DNA of 64,000 nucleotides from Pleomorphomonas carboxyditropha (GTDB taxonomy: Bacteria > Pseudomonadota > Alphaproteobacteria > Rhizobiales > Pleomorphomonadaceae), in contig NZ_NQVN01000010.1 in NCBI RefSeq assembly GCF_002770725.1, positions 117,403 to 181,402 on the forward strand, written 5' to 3'. The notes under the pieces were generated by a model, which was not told where the DNA came from, ran no database searches, and saw only the letters and a program-made list of their open reading frames with translations. Below are positions 30,564 through 40,305 of the stretch, one piece after another. The position numbers were made by a program, and so were the translations under genes. Position 1 is the stretch's first letter. Every line of letters starts with the position of its first letter.

Positions 30564-33503
30564 ATGGTTCGCGTCGTTACGGCCTTGTCGGGGCTGGTGT
30601 TGGTCGTCCTGGCGTTGCGCCTGGCGATGGCGCCGCTGTTTCCGCTCGACAAGTTCGTCGCGCCGGCCATCGCCGCCTTCGAGGCGGAAACCGGCACGGT
30701 GGTCAAGGTCGGCGACGCCGACCTCGAATTGCTGCCGACGCCGCGCGTCGTGGCCACCGACGTGGGGATCGTGCTGCCCGACGGCCTCGGCAACCTGCAT
30801 GCCGACCGGCTCCTGCTGGCTCTCGGCCCGCTGCCCTTCCTGTCCGGCTCGGCCGAGCTCGGCAGCGTGACGGTCGAGCGGCCAACACTCAGTCTGTCCC
30901 TCGAAGGCGGCGACCTCGATCCGGCGAAAGCGATCGGCGCGCTGGCTGAGCTGGCCGGCCGGGCAACCAGCCGGCATTTCCTGGCCACCGATGGACGGCT
31001 CAGTGTTTCGGCCGGTGGCGTGCAAACCAGCCTTGACGGGGTCACGGTTTCGGCCAGCCGTGCCGACGGTGGCGATCGTCTCGTTCTCCAGGCGATGCTC
31101 AATCGCACGCCGCTGTCGCTGACGATGGAGGCCGGGTCGGCCGGCGCTGCCCGGGCGCATTTCACCACGCCGGCAATGAGCCTCGGCCTCGACGGTGGCC
31201 TTGCCGGTGGCGCCTTCGCCGGCCGCCTCGATCTGATGGTGCCGGACGCCGCCGCCCTCGGCGGTCCGTTTGCCGTCGCATCCGGGCCGGTCCGGCTCGA
31301 CGGCGCCGTTACGCTGGCAACCGGCCGGGCGGAAATGATCGATGCGTCGGCCACGGCGTTCGGCGGCAGCGGACGGCTGTCGGCCGCGCTCGATCTCGGG
31401 CCTCCGCGCGCCTCCGTCGATCTTCACGCCGATTTCGGGCGATTGCCGGCGGAGTCACTGGCGACGCTGGCCAGCCTTGCCGCCCGTCTCGGCTTCGACC
31501 CGGTCGCCGGCCGCGCGCCCCTTGATGCCGGGCTCGACCTGAAGCTCGCCGACCTCGCGCTTGCCGCCGGCAGCATCCGCAACGTCCGGCTCACCGCCGT
31601 CGACCGCGACGGGCGCTTCGGCGCGCTGCTCGATGCGACGGCCGGCCAGGGCACGCTGTCGAGCCGGCTCGATCTCGTCCCCGACGGCGACGGCCGGCGC
31701 CTCGGGGCTTTTTTTGCCGTCAAGGACGCCGAGGTCGGCGATGTCGTGGCCCTCGCCGGCCTTGCCTTGCCGCTGACGGGTCGTCTTGCCGGCGATCTCC
31801 GCCTGTCGGCGCACGGCCGGTCGACCGACGAACTGGCGGCGACGCTGGCGGTCGATGGCGCCGGCCAGCTCAGGGATGGGAAACTCGGCGGTCTGCCGCT
31901 CGTCGGCGGGGCGGCACTGCCGACCTTGTCGCAACTTTCCGCCGATCTGTCGGTGGTCGGTCTCGACAAGCCGGCGCGCCTCACCGGCCAGGCGACCGTA
32001 TCGTCGGGCGTCGTCTTCCTGGAGGCGACGGCGGCGCCGCGCCGGCTGATCGAAGGCGGCGCCGCGCCGGTCGAGCTTCGGCTCAACGGGCCGACCCTGT
32101 CCGCCGGCTTCGACGGCGACGTCGATCCGGTCGCGCTGGCGGCAGACGGCAGCCTGACGCTGGCAAGCCGCCGGCTGTCGGCCCTCGCCGGGGTCGCCGG
32201 CCTGCCGGATAGCGCCTCGCTGGATGGCCGGCTCGAGGCAGGCGCCGGTCGCCTGACGCTGTCCGACGCGCGATTGATGCTCGGCGATGGCGCCTTCAGC
32301 GGCCTGATCGATCTGTCCGCCGCCGGCGACCGCGGCCGCCTTACCGGCCGTCTCAGCGGCGATACGGTCGACGTCGCCGCCCTGGCGGGCGTGCTGGCCG
32401 ATGCGCTGTCCGGCGCCGGCCGGCAGCTCGCGGCCGCCATCGACGCCGATCTGCGGATCGAGGCGAGCCGGATCGCCGCCGGTCCGGTGGCGGCGGCCGG
32501 CGGCCCCGTCGATCTTCGCGTCGGCGGCAAGGGCGCCGAGATCGGGCTTCCCCGGCTGTCGCTCGGCGGCGGCAGCGGCACGGCGACGCTGACGGTCAAA
32601 GCGGGCGACCGGCCCGCCTTCGCCGCCAAGGGCAAGCTCGAGGGCGCGCGCCTCGCCAGCCTGGCGCCGGTCATCGGCGCCGCCGTCGATGGCGAACTCG
32701 ATCTCACGGCCGATATCGGCGCCGCGGGGAAGACGCGGGCCGATCTCTTCAAGTCGGCCGCCGGCACGGCCGAGTTCTCCGTCGCGCACGGCGTTCTCGA
32801 CGGCCTCGATCCGGTGGCTCTGATCGGCCGGCTGGCGCGCGCTGTGCAGGTCGGCGTCGGGGCGGATCCGGGCCGCGTCGGCTTCGACAAACTGTCCGGT
32901 CGTCTGAAATTGGCCAGGGGCGTGGCGACGGGCGATAATCTCGCCTTCGCGGCCGGCGGTCTCCAACTGTCGGGCTCGGGAAGTCTCGGCCTGGCGAGCG
33001 GGGCGCTCGACCTGCGGCTCAGGCCGAAGATGAAGGGCTACCCCGATTTCGAGGTGCCGGTGGCCGTGGTCGGCCCGCTCACCGCGCCGCGCCTCTATCC
33101 CGACATTCCAGGACTCTCAGCCGATCCCGCGTCGGGCTATGCGCGCCTTGCCACCATGGACGGCGGCTTTGCGCGCCTGATCGGCGGCGAAGCGGCGCCG
33201 AAGCTCGAAGCCGTCGGGCCGGACGCCATGACGTCGATGATCGACAAGCTGTCCGAACCGTCCAAGCCGGCGGAACCGCCCGTTGCCTCGATCGCGTCGC
33301 CGGCCATCGCCGCGCCGTTGCCGCCGGTCCGGCCGTCCGGCCTCGCGTCGGCGGCGCAGCGGGGGCAGGCGTCCCGTCCGCCCGTCCTCGCCGGCGGACC
33401 GCTCGACCTCGGGGCGCTCGGGCGGACGCCCGGCCCCGCGGCGCCGGTCAATACACGCGCCGCTCAGTGTCGCCCGGGCCGCGACGGCCGCTGCATTCCC
33501 TGA
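30564..33503 (+). CDS. AsmA-family protein
   Basis: A 979-residue AsmA-like protein with an N-terminal membrane anchor (about 5-25) and a very long periplasmic repeat-rich beta domain, as in the bridge-like lipid-transport family (AsmA, TamB, YhdP). Repeated glycine/alanine segments and the C-terminal DUF3971/AsmA-type region around AGLQLSGSGSLGLASGALDLRLRP are visible. The last 100 residues are proline-rich and probably disordered (PLPPVRPSGLASAAQRG). The ATG at 30564 follows GGGGAGG. Phospholipid transfer to the outer membrane is suggested for the family; the specific role here is unknown. Confidence 0.85.
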   Translation: MVRVVTALSGLVLVVLALRLAMAPLFPLDKFVAPAIAAFEAETGTVVKVGDADLELLPTPRVVATDVGIVLPDGLGNLHADRLLLALGPLPFLSGSAELGSVTVERPTLSLSLEGGDLDPAKAIGALAELAGRATSRHFLATDGRLSVSAGGVQTSLDGVTVSASRADGGDRLVLQAMLNRTPLSLTMEAGSAGAARAHFTTPAMSLGLDGGLAGGAFAGRLDLMVPDAAALGGPFAVASGPVRLDGAVTLATGRAEMIDASATAFGGSGRLSAALDLGPPRASVDLHADFGRLPAESLATLASLAARLGFDPVAGRAPLDAGLDLKLADLALAAGSIRNVRLTAVDRDGRFGALLDATAGQGTLSSRLDLVPDGDGRRLGAFFAVKDAEVGDVVALAGLALPLTGRLAGDLRLSAHGRSTDELAATLAVDGAGQLRDGKLGGLPLVGGAALPTLSQLSADLSVVGLDKPARLTGQATVSSGVVFLEATAAPRRLIEGGAAPVELRLNGPTLSAGFDGDVDPVALAADGSLTLASRRLSALAGVAGLPDSASLDGRLEAGAGRLTLSDARLMLGDGAFSGLIDLSAAGDRGRLTGRLSGDTVDVAALAGVLADALSGAGRQLAAAIDADLRIEASRIAAGPVAAAGGPVDLRVGGKGAEIGLPRLSLGGGSGTATLTVKAGDRPAFAAKGKLEGARLASLAPVIGAAVDGELDLTADIGAAGKTRADLFKSAAGTAEFSVAHGVLDGLDPVALIGRLARAVQVGVGADPGRVGFDKLSGRLKLARGVATGDNLAFAAGGLQLSGSGSLGLASGALDLRLRPKMKGYPDFEVPVAVVGPLTAPRLYPDIPGLSADPASGYARLATMDGGFARLIGGEAAPKLEAVGPDAMTSMIDKLSEPSKPAEPPVASIASPAIAAPLPPVRPSGLASAAQRGQASRPPVLAGGPLDLGALGRTPGPAAPVNTRAAQCRPGRDGRCIP

Positions 33504-33507
33504 TCGT

Positions 33508-35739
33508 TCAGCCTTTCGCCGACCCGACCGGCGGCAGCCTCGGCACCCAGCGGGTGAGCAGGCCGGCGTTGGTCACCACCGACACCGAGCTCATGGCCAT
33601 GGCGGCGCCGGCCAGCGCCGGCGTCAGCAGGCCGAAGGCGGCGAGCGGAATGCCGATGACGTTGTAGATGAAGGCCCAGAACAGGTTCTGGCGGATCTTG
33701 CGCGACGTGGCGGCGGCGATGTCGAAGGCGGCGGCGACGAGGCGCGGATCGGGGCGCATCAGCGTGATGCCGGCCGTTTCCATGGCGACGTCGGTGCCCG
33801 AGCCCATGGCGATGCCGACATCGGCGGCGGCGAGCGCCGGCGCGTCGTTGACGCCGTCGCCGACCATGGCAAGGCGGCCGCCGGCGGCGCGCAAGCCCTC
33901 GACCTCGGCGGCCTTGGCCTCGGGCAGCACGTTCGCCCGCCAGTCGTCGAGGCCGGCGGCGCCGGCAATGGCGCGGGCGGCCGGTGGCCGATCGCCGGTG
34001 AGCAGCAGCGTGCGGATGCCGCGCCGGCGCAGCTCGGTGACGGCGGCCGGCGCCTCCGGCCGCAGCGCGTCGGCGTAGCCGAACAGGCCAATGGCCCGTC
34101 CGTTCTCGGCGACGTAGGCGAGCGTCATTTCCGGCCGCAGGCGGCCGAGGCCGGCCCGGTCGATATCGGCGTGGTCGACGGCGTGCTCGTCGAGCAGCGC
34201 GGCGGTGCCGATCAGCACGTCGGCGCCGTCGACGCGGGCGGTGAGCCCCTTGCCCGGCACCGCCGTGACGTCGTCGGCGGCGAGCGGATTGATGCCGTCG
34301 GCCACGGCGCGGGCCAGCGTGGCGCGGGCGAGCGGGTGTTCCGAGCCGGTCTGGGCGCCGGCCGACAGCGCCAGCAGCCGGGCCGGCTCCATGCCGTCGG
34401 CGGCCACGAGTTCCTGGAGTTCCGGATGCCCGACGGTGAGCGTGCCGGTCTTGTCGAACACCACGGCGCCGACGTGGGCGGCGCGCTCCAGCACCTCGAT
34501 GTCCTTGATCAGGATGCCGGCGCGGGCGGCGGCGCCGGTGCCGGCGACCAGGGCGGTCGGCGTGGCGAGGCCGAGGGCACAGGGGCAGGCGATCACCAGC
34601 ACGGCGACGGCGGCGGCCAGCGCCTGCTCGAGGCTGCCGCCGAAGGCGAGCCAGAGCGCGAAGGCGATGGCGGCGACCGCGACCACCACCGGCACGAAGA
34701 CGGCGGCGACGCGATCGACGAGGCGCTGCACCGGCGCCTTGCCGGATTGGGCGTTTTCCACCAGGCGGGTGATGCGGCCGAGCGTCGATTCCTCGCCGAC
34801 GGCGCCCACCTCAACGGTGACGGCGCCCTCGCCGTTGACGGCGCCGGTCACCACCGGCTCGCCGGATGCCCGCCGCACCGGTAGGCTCTCGCCGGTGATG
34901 ACCGCCTCGTCGAAATGGCTCTCGCCCGAGAGGATGCGTCCGTCGACCGGCACGCGCTCGCCGGGGCGGATCAGCACGCGGTCGCCGGGCAGGATGCTCG
35001 TCACCGGCACCACGGTCTGGCTGCCGTCCTCGGCAAGCCTGGTCGCCGTCTCCGGGCGGAGCGCCATCAGCGACCGCACGGCGCGGGTGGTGGAGGCCTT
35101 GGCGCGCTCTTCGAGGAATTTGCCCAGCAGGACCAGCGTCAGCACCACGGCCGACGCCTCGAAGTAGAGGTGTTCCTCGACCATGTGATGGACGGTCGCC
35201 ATCATGTAGACCGAGAAGCCCCAGGCGGCGGTGGTGCCGAGCGACACCAGCACGTCCATGTTGGCGCCGCCGCCGCGCAGGGCGTTCCAGGCGCCGCGAT
35301 AGAAGCGGCGGCCGGCGAGAATCTGCACGGCGGTGGCCAGCGCCAATTGCACATAGGCCGGCAGGATATGGCCGAAGCCGGCCATCATCGCCACCATGGC
35401 GACGACGAAGGGCAGCGTCATGAGGGCGCAGACCGCCAGCAGCCAGGCGGTGCGACGGCGGCCTACCGCGGCCTCGGCCTCGCGCGCCTCCCGTTCGGCG
35501 CGGGCGACGACGGGATCGTCGGATCTCAAGATGGCCGAGAAGCCGGCCCGGTCGACGGCGGTGGCGATCGCCTCGGGCGTTACCGCCGGTCCGACGGCGA
35601 TGTCGGCGCGTTCGAGGGCGAGGTTGACGCGGGCGTCGAGAATGCCCGGCGTCTTCTTCAGCACGCGTTCGAGGCGGGCCGAGCAGGCGGCGCAGGTCAT
35701 GCCGCGGATGTCGAAGGAACGGACGGAGCTATCGGTCAT
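33508..35739 (-). CDS. copA: copper-translocating P1B-type ATPase
   Basis: A 743-residue copper-exporting ATPase. One N-terminal HMA domain has GMTCAACSARLE. Eight membrane helices are predicted, with the transport motif CPC in IACPCALGLATPT. The phosphorylation motif is DKTGTLT, SEHPLA is the nucleotide-binding HP motif, and GDGVNDAPAL is the hinge. The stop of the upstream glk gene is 71 bases away, so copA may be the last gene of an mgsA-glk-copA unit. I saw no clear CueR operator. Cu(I) as substrate follows from the CPC motif. Confidence 0.94.
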   Translation of the reverse strand: MTDSSVRSFDIRGMTCAACSARLERVLKKTPGILDARVNLALERADIAVGPAVTPEAIATAVDRAGFSAILRSDDPVVARAEREAREAEAAVGRRRTAWLLAVCALMTLPFVVAMVAMMAGFGHILPAYVQLALATAVQILAGRRFYRGAWNALRGGGANMDVLVSLGTTAAWGFSVYMMATVHHMVEEHLYFEASAVVLTLVLLGKFLEERAKASTTRAVRSLMALRPETATRLAEDGSQTVVPVTSILPGDRVLIRPGERVPVDGRILSGESHFDEAVITGESLPVRRASGEPVVTGAVNGEGAVTVEVGAVGEESTLGRITRLVENAQSGKAPVQRLVDRVAAVFVPVVVAVAAIAFALWLAFGGSLEQALAAAVAVLVIACPCALGLATPTALVAGTGAAARAGILIKDIEVLERAAHVGAVVFDKTGTLTVGHPELQELVAADGMEPARLLALSAGAQTGSEHPLARATLARAVADGINPLAADDVTAVPGKGLTARVDGADVLIGTAALLDEHAVDHADIDRAGLGRLRPEMTLAYVAENGRAIGLFGYADALRPEAPAAVTELRRRGIRTLLLTGDRPPAARAIAGAAGLDDWRANVLPEAKAAEVEGLRAAGGRLAMVGDGVNDAPALAAADVGIAMGSGTDVAMETAGITLMRPDPRLVAAAFDIAAATSRKIRQNLFWAFIYNVIGIPLAAFGLLTPALAGAAMAMSSVSVVTNAGLLTRWVPRLPPVGSAKG

Positions 35740-35810
35740 GTCACACCTCTGCCGATCCTATAGCAGATGACGACCGCCGGGCGCCTCTCTCCCGTTCACT
35801 TTGTCGTTGC

Positions 35811-36827
35811 TCAGCCGCGCCAGTGCCGCCCGTCGAGGCGCAGGCCGAAGGTGCTGGGGCGGCGGGCGAAGTCGACGAGGCCGGCCAGCGCCGGGCGGTC
35901 GTGGACGATGATCGCCGTCGGCAGGGCGGCCATCAGGCTCTGGTGCGGATATTTGTCCTCGAAGGCGGCCCGGAAGCTGCCCTGCTGCAATACCTTGACG
36001 ATGCGCGGCGCGATGCCGCCGGCCAGATAGACGCCGCCGTGCGCCAGGAAGGTCAGGGCGAGATTGCCGGCGATCCGGCCGAGATGCTCGGCGAACAGGG
36101 CGACGGTTTCGACCGCGATCGGGTCGCCAGCCTCGGCGGCGGCGGTGACGGCGGCCGGCGTGTCGCAGGCGGGAAAGTTCTTGCCGGCGGCGGCGACCGC
36201 CCGGTAGAGGCGCAGGAGGCCGGCGCCGCAGATGATCGTCTCGCCGGTGACCCGGCCGCCGGCCCGCTCGATATGCGGCCAGATGTCGTAGTCGCGGGCC
36301 GTCACCGGCGCGAGGTCGATGTGACCGCCCTCGCCGGGCACCGGCACCCACAGGCCGGCGGCGTCGACGAGGCCGGCGGCTCCGAGGCCGGTGCCGGGGC
36401 CGATCACCACCTTGGTGCCGCGCTCGGGCGGCAGGGCGCCGCCAACGGTGACGAGATCCTTCGGCTTCAGGCCCGGCAGGCAAAGGCCGAGCGCCTCGAA
36501 GTCGTTGAACAGGATGACGTGGTCGAGCCGGAAGCGCTCGATGAGGCGCTTCGGGGTGACGACCCACGGGCAGTTGGTGAGCTGGGTGCTTTCCTCGCCG
36601 ATCGGCCCGGCCAGCGCGAACACCAGGGACCTCGGCGCCGGCGCGCCGGCATCGATGACCGCGCTCTGGATGGCGTCCTCGACGGTCGGGAACAGCCGCG
36701 TCTCGACGGTGTCGAAATGGCGGATGTCGCCGTCGGCGTCGGTCAGGAGGGCGAAGCGGGCGTTGGTGCCGCCGATGTCGGCGAACAGGACCGGAAAGGT
36801 GACGACGCTGGAGACGCTCTGGGACAT
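35811..36827 (-). CDS. glk: glucokinase
   Basis: A 338-residue bacterial glucokinase that phosphorylates glucose with ATP. The ATP phosphate motif is LFADIGGTNARFALL and the sugar site is LFNDFEALG. VIGPGTGLGAA and EGGHIDLAP are Glk-specific. It follows mgsA by 12 bases and is likely cotranscribed with it. The pairing of glucose entry with methylglyoxal synthase suggests a switch between normal and overflow glycolysis. It is not a ROK-family kinase: the ROK cysteine cluster is missing. Confidence 0.93.
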   Translation of the reverse strand: MSQSVSSVVTFPVLFADIGGTNARFALLTDADGDIRHFDTVETRLFPTVEDAIQSAVIDAGAPAPRSLVFALAGPIGEESTQLTNCPWVVTPKRLIERFRLDHVILFNDFEALGLCLPGLKPKDLVTVGGALPPERGTKVVIGPGTGLGAAGLVDAAGLWVPVPGEGGHIDLAPVTARDYDIWPHIERAGGRVTGETIICGAGLLRLYRAVAAAGKNFPACDTPAAVTAAAEAGDPIAVETVALFAEHLGRIAGNLALTFLAHGGVYLAGGIAPRIVKVLQQGSFRAAFEDKYPHQSLMAALPTAIIVHDRPALAGLVDFARRPSTFGLRLDGRHWRG

Positions 36828-36839
36828 CGTGGTCTTCGC

Positions 36840-37265
36840 TCAGTCTGAGGAAACGGGGACGGAATGGATGAGACCGCCGGAGCGGATCAGCAGCTCCGCC
36901 GTCGCGTGGTTGAGGGCCATCGGGATGTCGTAGACGACCGACAGCCGGGTCAACGCCTTGACGTCGACGTCGTGCGGCATGGGCGACAGCGGGTCGATGA
37001 AGAAGAACAGGCCGCCGAGCCGCCCCTCGGCGATCATGGCGCCGATCTGCTGATCGCCGCCGAGCGGGCCGCTCTTCAGGCGGGTGATGTCGAGGGAGGG
37101 ACAGGCCTCCTGGATGCGGCCGCCGGTGGTGCCGGTGGCGAACAGGCGAAAGGCGGAAAGCCAGCGCTCGTGAGTGCGGGCGAAGGCGACCATCTCGTCC
37201 TTCCGGGCGTCGTGGGCGACGAGCGCGATGGCTGGGGCGATGGCGGGTGCGGTCGGCGCGGTCAT
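36840..37265 (-). CDS. mgsA: methylglyoxal synthase
   Basis: A 141-residue methylglyoxal synthase that converts dihydroxyacetone phosphate to methylglyoxal and phosphate. Signature elements are [10 protein letters not shown] near the N-terminus, TGTTGGRI (phosphate binding), [14 protein letters not shown] with the catalytic aspartate, and [18 protein letters not shown]. The length is close to the usual 150. The ATG at 37265 follows AAGGA. It leads the minus-strand unit with glk. The product would be detoxified by the GloB-like enzyme at 13.4 kb. Confidence 0.95.
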   Translation of the reverse strand: MTAPTAPAIAPAIALVAHDARKDEMVAFARTHERWLSAFRLFATGTTGGRIQEACPSLDITRLKSGPLGGDQQIGAMIAEGRLGGLFFFIDPLSPMPHDVDVKALTRLSVVYDIPMALNHATAELLIRSGGLIHSVPVSSD

Positions 37266-37698
37266 CGTGTCCTTCGGATGCAGCAGGGAACTCGCTGGGC
37301 ACGCTCTTAGCGCCTTTCCCCCTGAAACGGTATCGGTTTTGCTCCTCGCCCTCGGAAATTTCGGCGGCCGCCATATGAAGGCGAACGGCTAGCCCATTAT
37401 TCTACGGGCAAACGCGTAAAATTGCAGCGGCGATCGGTCGACAATACCGGCGCGCGGCGGTCCGGCGACGCGTCCGGGACGCACAATTCCGCCGGTGTTG
37501 GCGCGTTATCCGGCAGCGTCTGCCTCCCCCGAAAGCGTTGTGCATTAATATTGTCCATTTGGTCAAAAACCGAAGAAAGACGATGCAAACCGCTGGAAAG
37601 CATGCTTAGGTATGCGCCACTCGGGGGAGGGGCAATTTGGGGTTTCCTCCGCCGACCAGCCCGAACGGGGGCTCCTTCCAAAAGGGGTGAGGAACACA
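37266..37698. other. 433-base divergent regulatory gap
   Basis: No coding sequence is evident between mgsA and the binding-protein gene. The stretch holds AT-rich DNA at 37536-37575 (GTGCATTAATATTGTCC), an inverted repeat, and a pyrimidine-rich leader ending in GGGGTGAGG before the BMP gene. It should contain the promoters of both divergent units. Confidence 0.6.
37558..37574. promoter_or_regulatory. inverted repeat, candidate operator of the nucleoside operon
   Basis: TTTGGT-CAAAA-ACCGAA is an imperfect inverted repeat (5 of 6 pairs) of the TTyGGT-N5-ACCrAA form, typical of GntR- or LacI-type operators. It lies 125 bases before the BMP gene, just after a possible -10 region. The regulator is unknown. 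Confidence 0.35.
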
Positions 37699-38694
37699 AT
37701 GATCAACAAACTGATCGGCGCTACCTTTGTCGCAGCCATGCTGGCGAGCACGGCGATGGCGGCGGACATCAAGCCGGCGCTCGTCTACGGCACCGGCGGC
37801 AAGTTCGACAAGTCCTTCAACGAGGCGGCCTACACCGGCGCCGAGAAGTTCAAGGCCGAGACCGGCATCGAGTATCGCGACTTCGAGCCGACCGGCGACA
37901 CCCAGGGCGAGCAGGCGATCCGTAACTTTGCCTCCAAGGGCTTCAACCCGGTGGTGGCCGTCTCCTTCGCCTGGACGTCGGCCATCGAGAAGGTGGCGAC
38001 CGAGTTCCCCGACACCAAGTTCGTCATCGTCGACGCCGTGGTCGACAAGCCGAACGTCCGTTCCGTGGTCTACAAGGAAGAGGAAGGCTCCTACCTCGTC
38101 GGCACCGTCGCCGGCCTGTTCTCCAAGACCGGCAAGGTCGGCTTCGTCGGCGGCATGGACATTCCGCTGATCCGCAAGTTCGAGTGCGGCTACGATCAGG
38201 GCGCCCGCGCGGCCAAGGCCGGCAACGACGTGTTCCAGAACTACGTCGGCACCACCGGCGCCGCCTGGAGCGATCCGGTGCGCGCCGGCGAGCTGACCAA
38301 GGGCCAGATCGACCAGGGCGCCGACGTGATCTACGCGGCGGCGGGTGCGAGCGGAATCGGCGTGCTGCAGACGGCGGCCGACCAGGGCAAGTACTCGATC
38401 GGCGTCGATTCGAACCAGAACTACCTGCATCCGGGTTCGGTGCTGACCTCGATGGTCAAGCGCGTCGACCTCGCCGTCTACAACGCCTTCTCCGACGCCA
38501 AGGGTGACACGTTCACCGGCGGCGTGCAGGCGCTCGGCATCAAGGAAGACGGCGTCGCCTGGGCCTATGACGACAACAACAAGCCGCTGATCACCCCCGA
38601 GATCCTGGCGGCGGTCGAGAAGGCCAAGGCCGATATCGTCTCCGGTGCCATCAAGGTGCACGACTATATGTCGGACAACTCCTGCCCGAAGTGA
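37699..38694 (+). CDS. BMP-family nucleoside-binding protein of an ABC transporter
   Basis: A 331-residue periplasmic binding protein of the BMP (basic membrane protein/PnrA) family, which binds purine nucleosides. The first 21 residues are a signal peptide (AMA-AD cleavage) without a lipobox cysteine, unlike many lipoprotein BMPs. FDKSFNEAAYTGAEKF, GGMDIPLIRKFECGYDQGAR and GVDSNQNYLHPGSVLTS are family segments that contact the ribose and base. The ATG at 37699 follows GGGGTGAGG. A terminator follows directly, so this abundant component can be made in excess over the downstream transporter subunits. Confidence 0.92.
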   Translation: MINKLIGATFVAAMLASTAMAADIKPALVYGTGGKFDKSFNEAAYTGAEKFKAETGIEYRDFEPTGDTQGEQAIRNFASKGFNPVVAVSFAWTSAIEKVATEFPDTKFVIVDAVVDKPNVRSVVYKEEEGSYLVGTVAGLFSKTGKVGFVGGMDIPLIRKFECGYDQGARAAKAGNDVFQNYVGTTGAAWSDPVRAGELTKGQIDQGADVIYAAAGASGIGVLQTAADQGKYSIGVDSNQNYLHPGSVLTSMVKRVDLAVYNAFSDAKGDTFTGGVQALGIKEDGVAWAYDDNNKPLITPEILAAVEKAKADIVSGAIKVHDYMSDNSCPK

Positions 38695-38709
38695 TCTCGC
38701 AGTCATGAG

Positions 38710-38753
38710 GGCGCAAGGCATGGCCGGTTTTCGGGCGTGCCTTGCGCCTTTTT
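38710..38753 (+). terminator. intra-operon terminator after the binding-protein gene
   Basis: GGCGCAAGGCA and TGCCTTGCGCC form a perfect eleven-pair stem with a 17-base loop, followed by five T residues. It lies between the BMP gene and the ATPase gene, where partial read-through would set subunit ratios. Confidence 0.85.
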
Positions 38754-38774
38754 CGTATCCGGAGCCGTCAAGCC

Positions 38775-40298
38775 GTGAGCCCATCCCCGACCGCAGCGCC
38801 CGCCATCGAACTGATCGGCATCGACAAGAAGTTTGGCGCCGTCCACGCCAACAGGAACATCAACCTCACCGTCGCCAAGGGCTCGATCCACGGCATCATC
38901 GGCGAAAATGGCGCCGGCAAGTCGACGCTGATGTCGATCCTCTACGGTTTCTACCAGGCCGACGCCGGCGCGATCCGCATCAACGGCCAGGACACCGTCA
39001 TCCATGACAGCCAGGCGGCGATCTCCGCCGGCATCGGCATGGTCCACCAGCACTTCATGCTGGTCGAGAATTTCTCCGTCCTCGAAAACGTGGTGCTCGG
39101 CGTCGAGGGCGGCGCCTTGCTCGGCCGGGGCGTCTCCGATGCGCGGTCGGCGCTGAAGCGCCTCGAGGCCGATTACGGCCTCGAAGTCGATCCCGACGCG
39201 ATCATCGAGGAACTGCCGGTCGGCCTGCAGCAGCGTGTCGAGATCCTGAAGGCGCTCTATCGCGGCGCCGAGATCCTGATCCTCGACGAGCCGACCGGCG
39301 TGCTGACGCCGGCCGAGGCCGATCACCTGTTCCGCATCCTCGGCGTGCTGCGCGACCAGGGCAAGACCATCGTCCTCATCACCCACAAGCTGCGCGAGAT
39401 CATGGCGATCACCGACACGGTTTCGGTGATGCGGCGCGGCGAGATGGTGGCGACCCGCCGCACCGCCGAGACGACAGTGGAGGAGCTCGCCGAACTGATG
39501 GTCGGCCGCCGCGTGCTGTTGCGCGTCGAAAAGGGGCCGGCCTCGCCGGGCGAGGTCGTGCTGTCGGTCCGGAACCTCACGGTCAAGGACGGCCGCGGCG
39601 TCGTCATGGTCGACGACGTCTCCTTCGATGTTCGCGCCGGCGAGGTGGTCGGCATCGCCGGCGTCGCTGGCAACGGCCAGTCGGAGCTTCTCGAGGCGAT
39701 CACCGGCATCCGCAAGCCGGTCTCCGGCGAGATTATGATCCACGGCCAGCCGGTCGCCGGCTTCGACGCCGCCCGCCTGCGGGCGCTCGGCCTCGGCCAC
39801 ATTCCAGAGGACCGGCACCACATGGGCCTGGTGCTGGGTTTCGAGGAAAGCGAGAATTCCGTCCTCGGCTATCACCGTGACGGCCGCTACGGCCGGGGAC
39901 CGCTGCTCGATCTCGACGCCTGCCGCGACGACGCCAAGGCCAAGATCGAGAAATACGATATCCGGCCGCCCAACTGCCGGCTGAAGACCGCCAACTTCTC
40001 CGGCGGCAACCAGCAGAAGATCGTCGTCGCCCGCGAGATCGAGCGCGACCCGTCGCTGTTGGTGGTCGGGCAGCCGACGCGCGGCGTCGACATCGGTGCC
40101 ATCGAGTTCATCCACCGCCGGCTGATCGCCATGCGCGACGCCGGCAAGGCGGTGCTGCTGGTATCGGTGGAGCTCGACGAGATCCGCTCGCTTTCCGACC
40201 GCATCCTCGTGATGTTCGCCGGCCATGTGGTCGGCGAGAAGACGCCGGATACCGGTGAACAGACCCTCGGCCTGATGATGGCCGGCATTGCCGCGTGA
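38775..40298 (+). CDS. ABC transporter ATPase, nucleoside uptake
   Basis: A 507-residue double ABC ATPase of the RbsA/BMP-associated type. The first domain has GENGAGKST; its signature region reads LPVGLQQRVEILKAL and Walker B ILILDEPTGVLTP. The second domain has a degenerate Walker A (GVAGNGQSE) and FSGGNQQKIVVAREI, typical of this family. The start is a GTG at 38775; a TTG at 38742 is upstream but lies within the terminator hairpin and is rejected. It energises the two permeases that follow. Confidence 0.93.
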   Translation: MSPSPTAAPAIELIGIDKKFGAVHANRNINLTVAKGSIHGIIGENGAGKSTLMSILYGFYQADAGAIRINGQDTVIHDSQAAISAGIGMVHQHFMLVENFSVLENVVLGVEGGALLGRGVSDARSALKRLEADYGLEVDPDAIIEELPVGLQQRVEILKALYRGAEILILDEPTGVLTPAEADHLFRILGVLRDQGKTIVLITHKLREIMAITDTVSVMRRGEMVATRRTAETTVEELAELMVGRRVLLRVEKGPASPGEVVLSVRNLTVKDGRGVVMVDDVSFDVRAGEVVGIAGVAGNGQSELLEAITGIRKPVSGEIMIHGQPVAGFDAARLRALGLGHIPEDRHHMGLVLGFEESENSVLGYHRDGRYGRGPLLDLDACRDDAKAKIEKYDIRPPNCRLKTANFSGGNQQKIVVAREIERDPSLLVVGQPTRGVDIGAIEFIHRRLIAMRDAGKAVLLVSVELDEIRSLSDRILVMFAGHVVGEKTPDTGEQTLGLMMAGIAA

Positions 40299-40305
40299 GG
40301 CCGAG

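Noticed and set aside
33283..34884. 533-codon plus-strand frame opposite copA
   Set aside because: It is antisense to a fully supported copper ATPase gene and has composition typical of a shadow frame.
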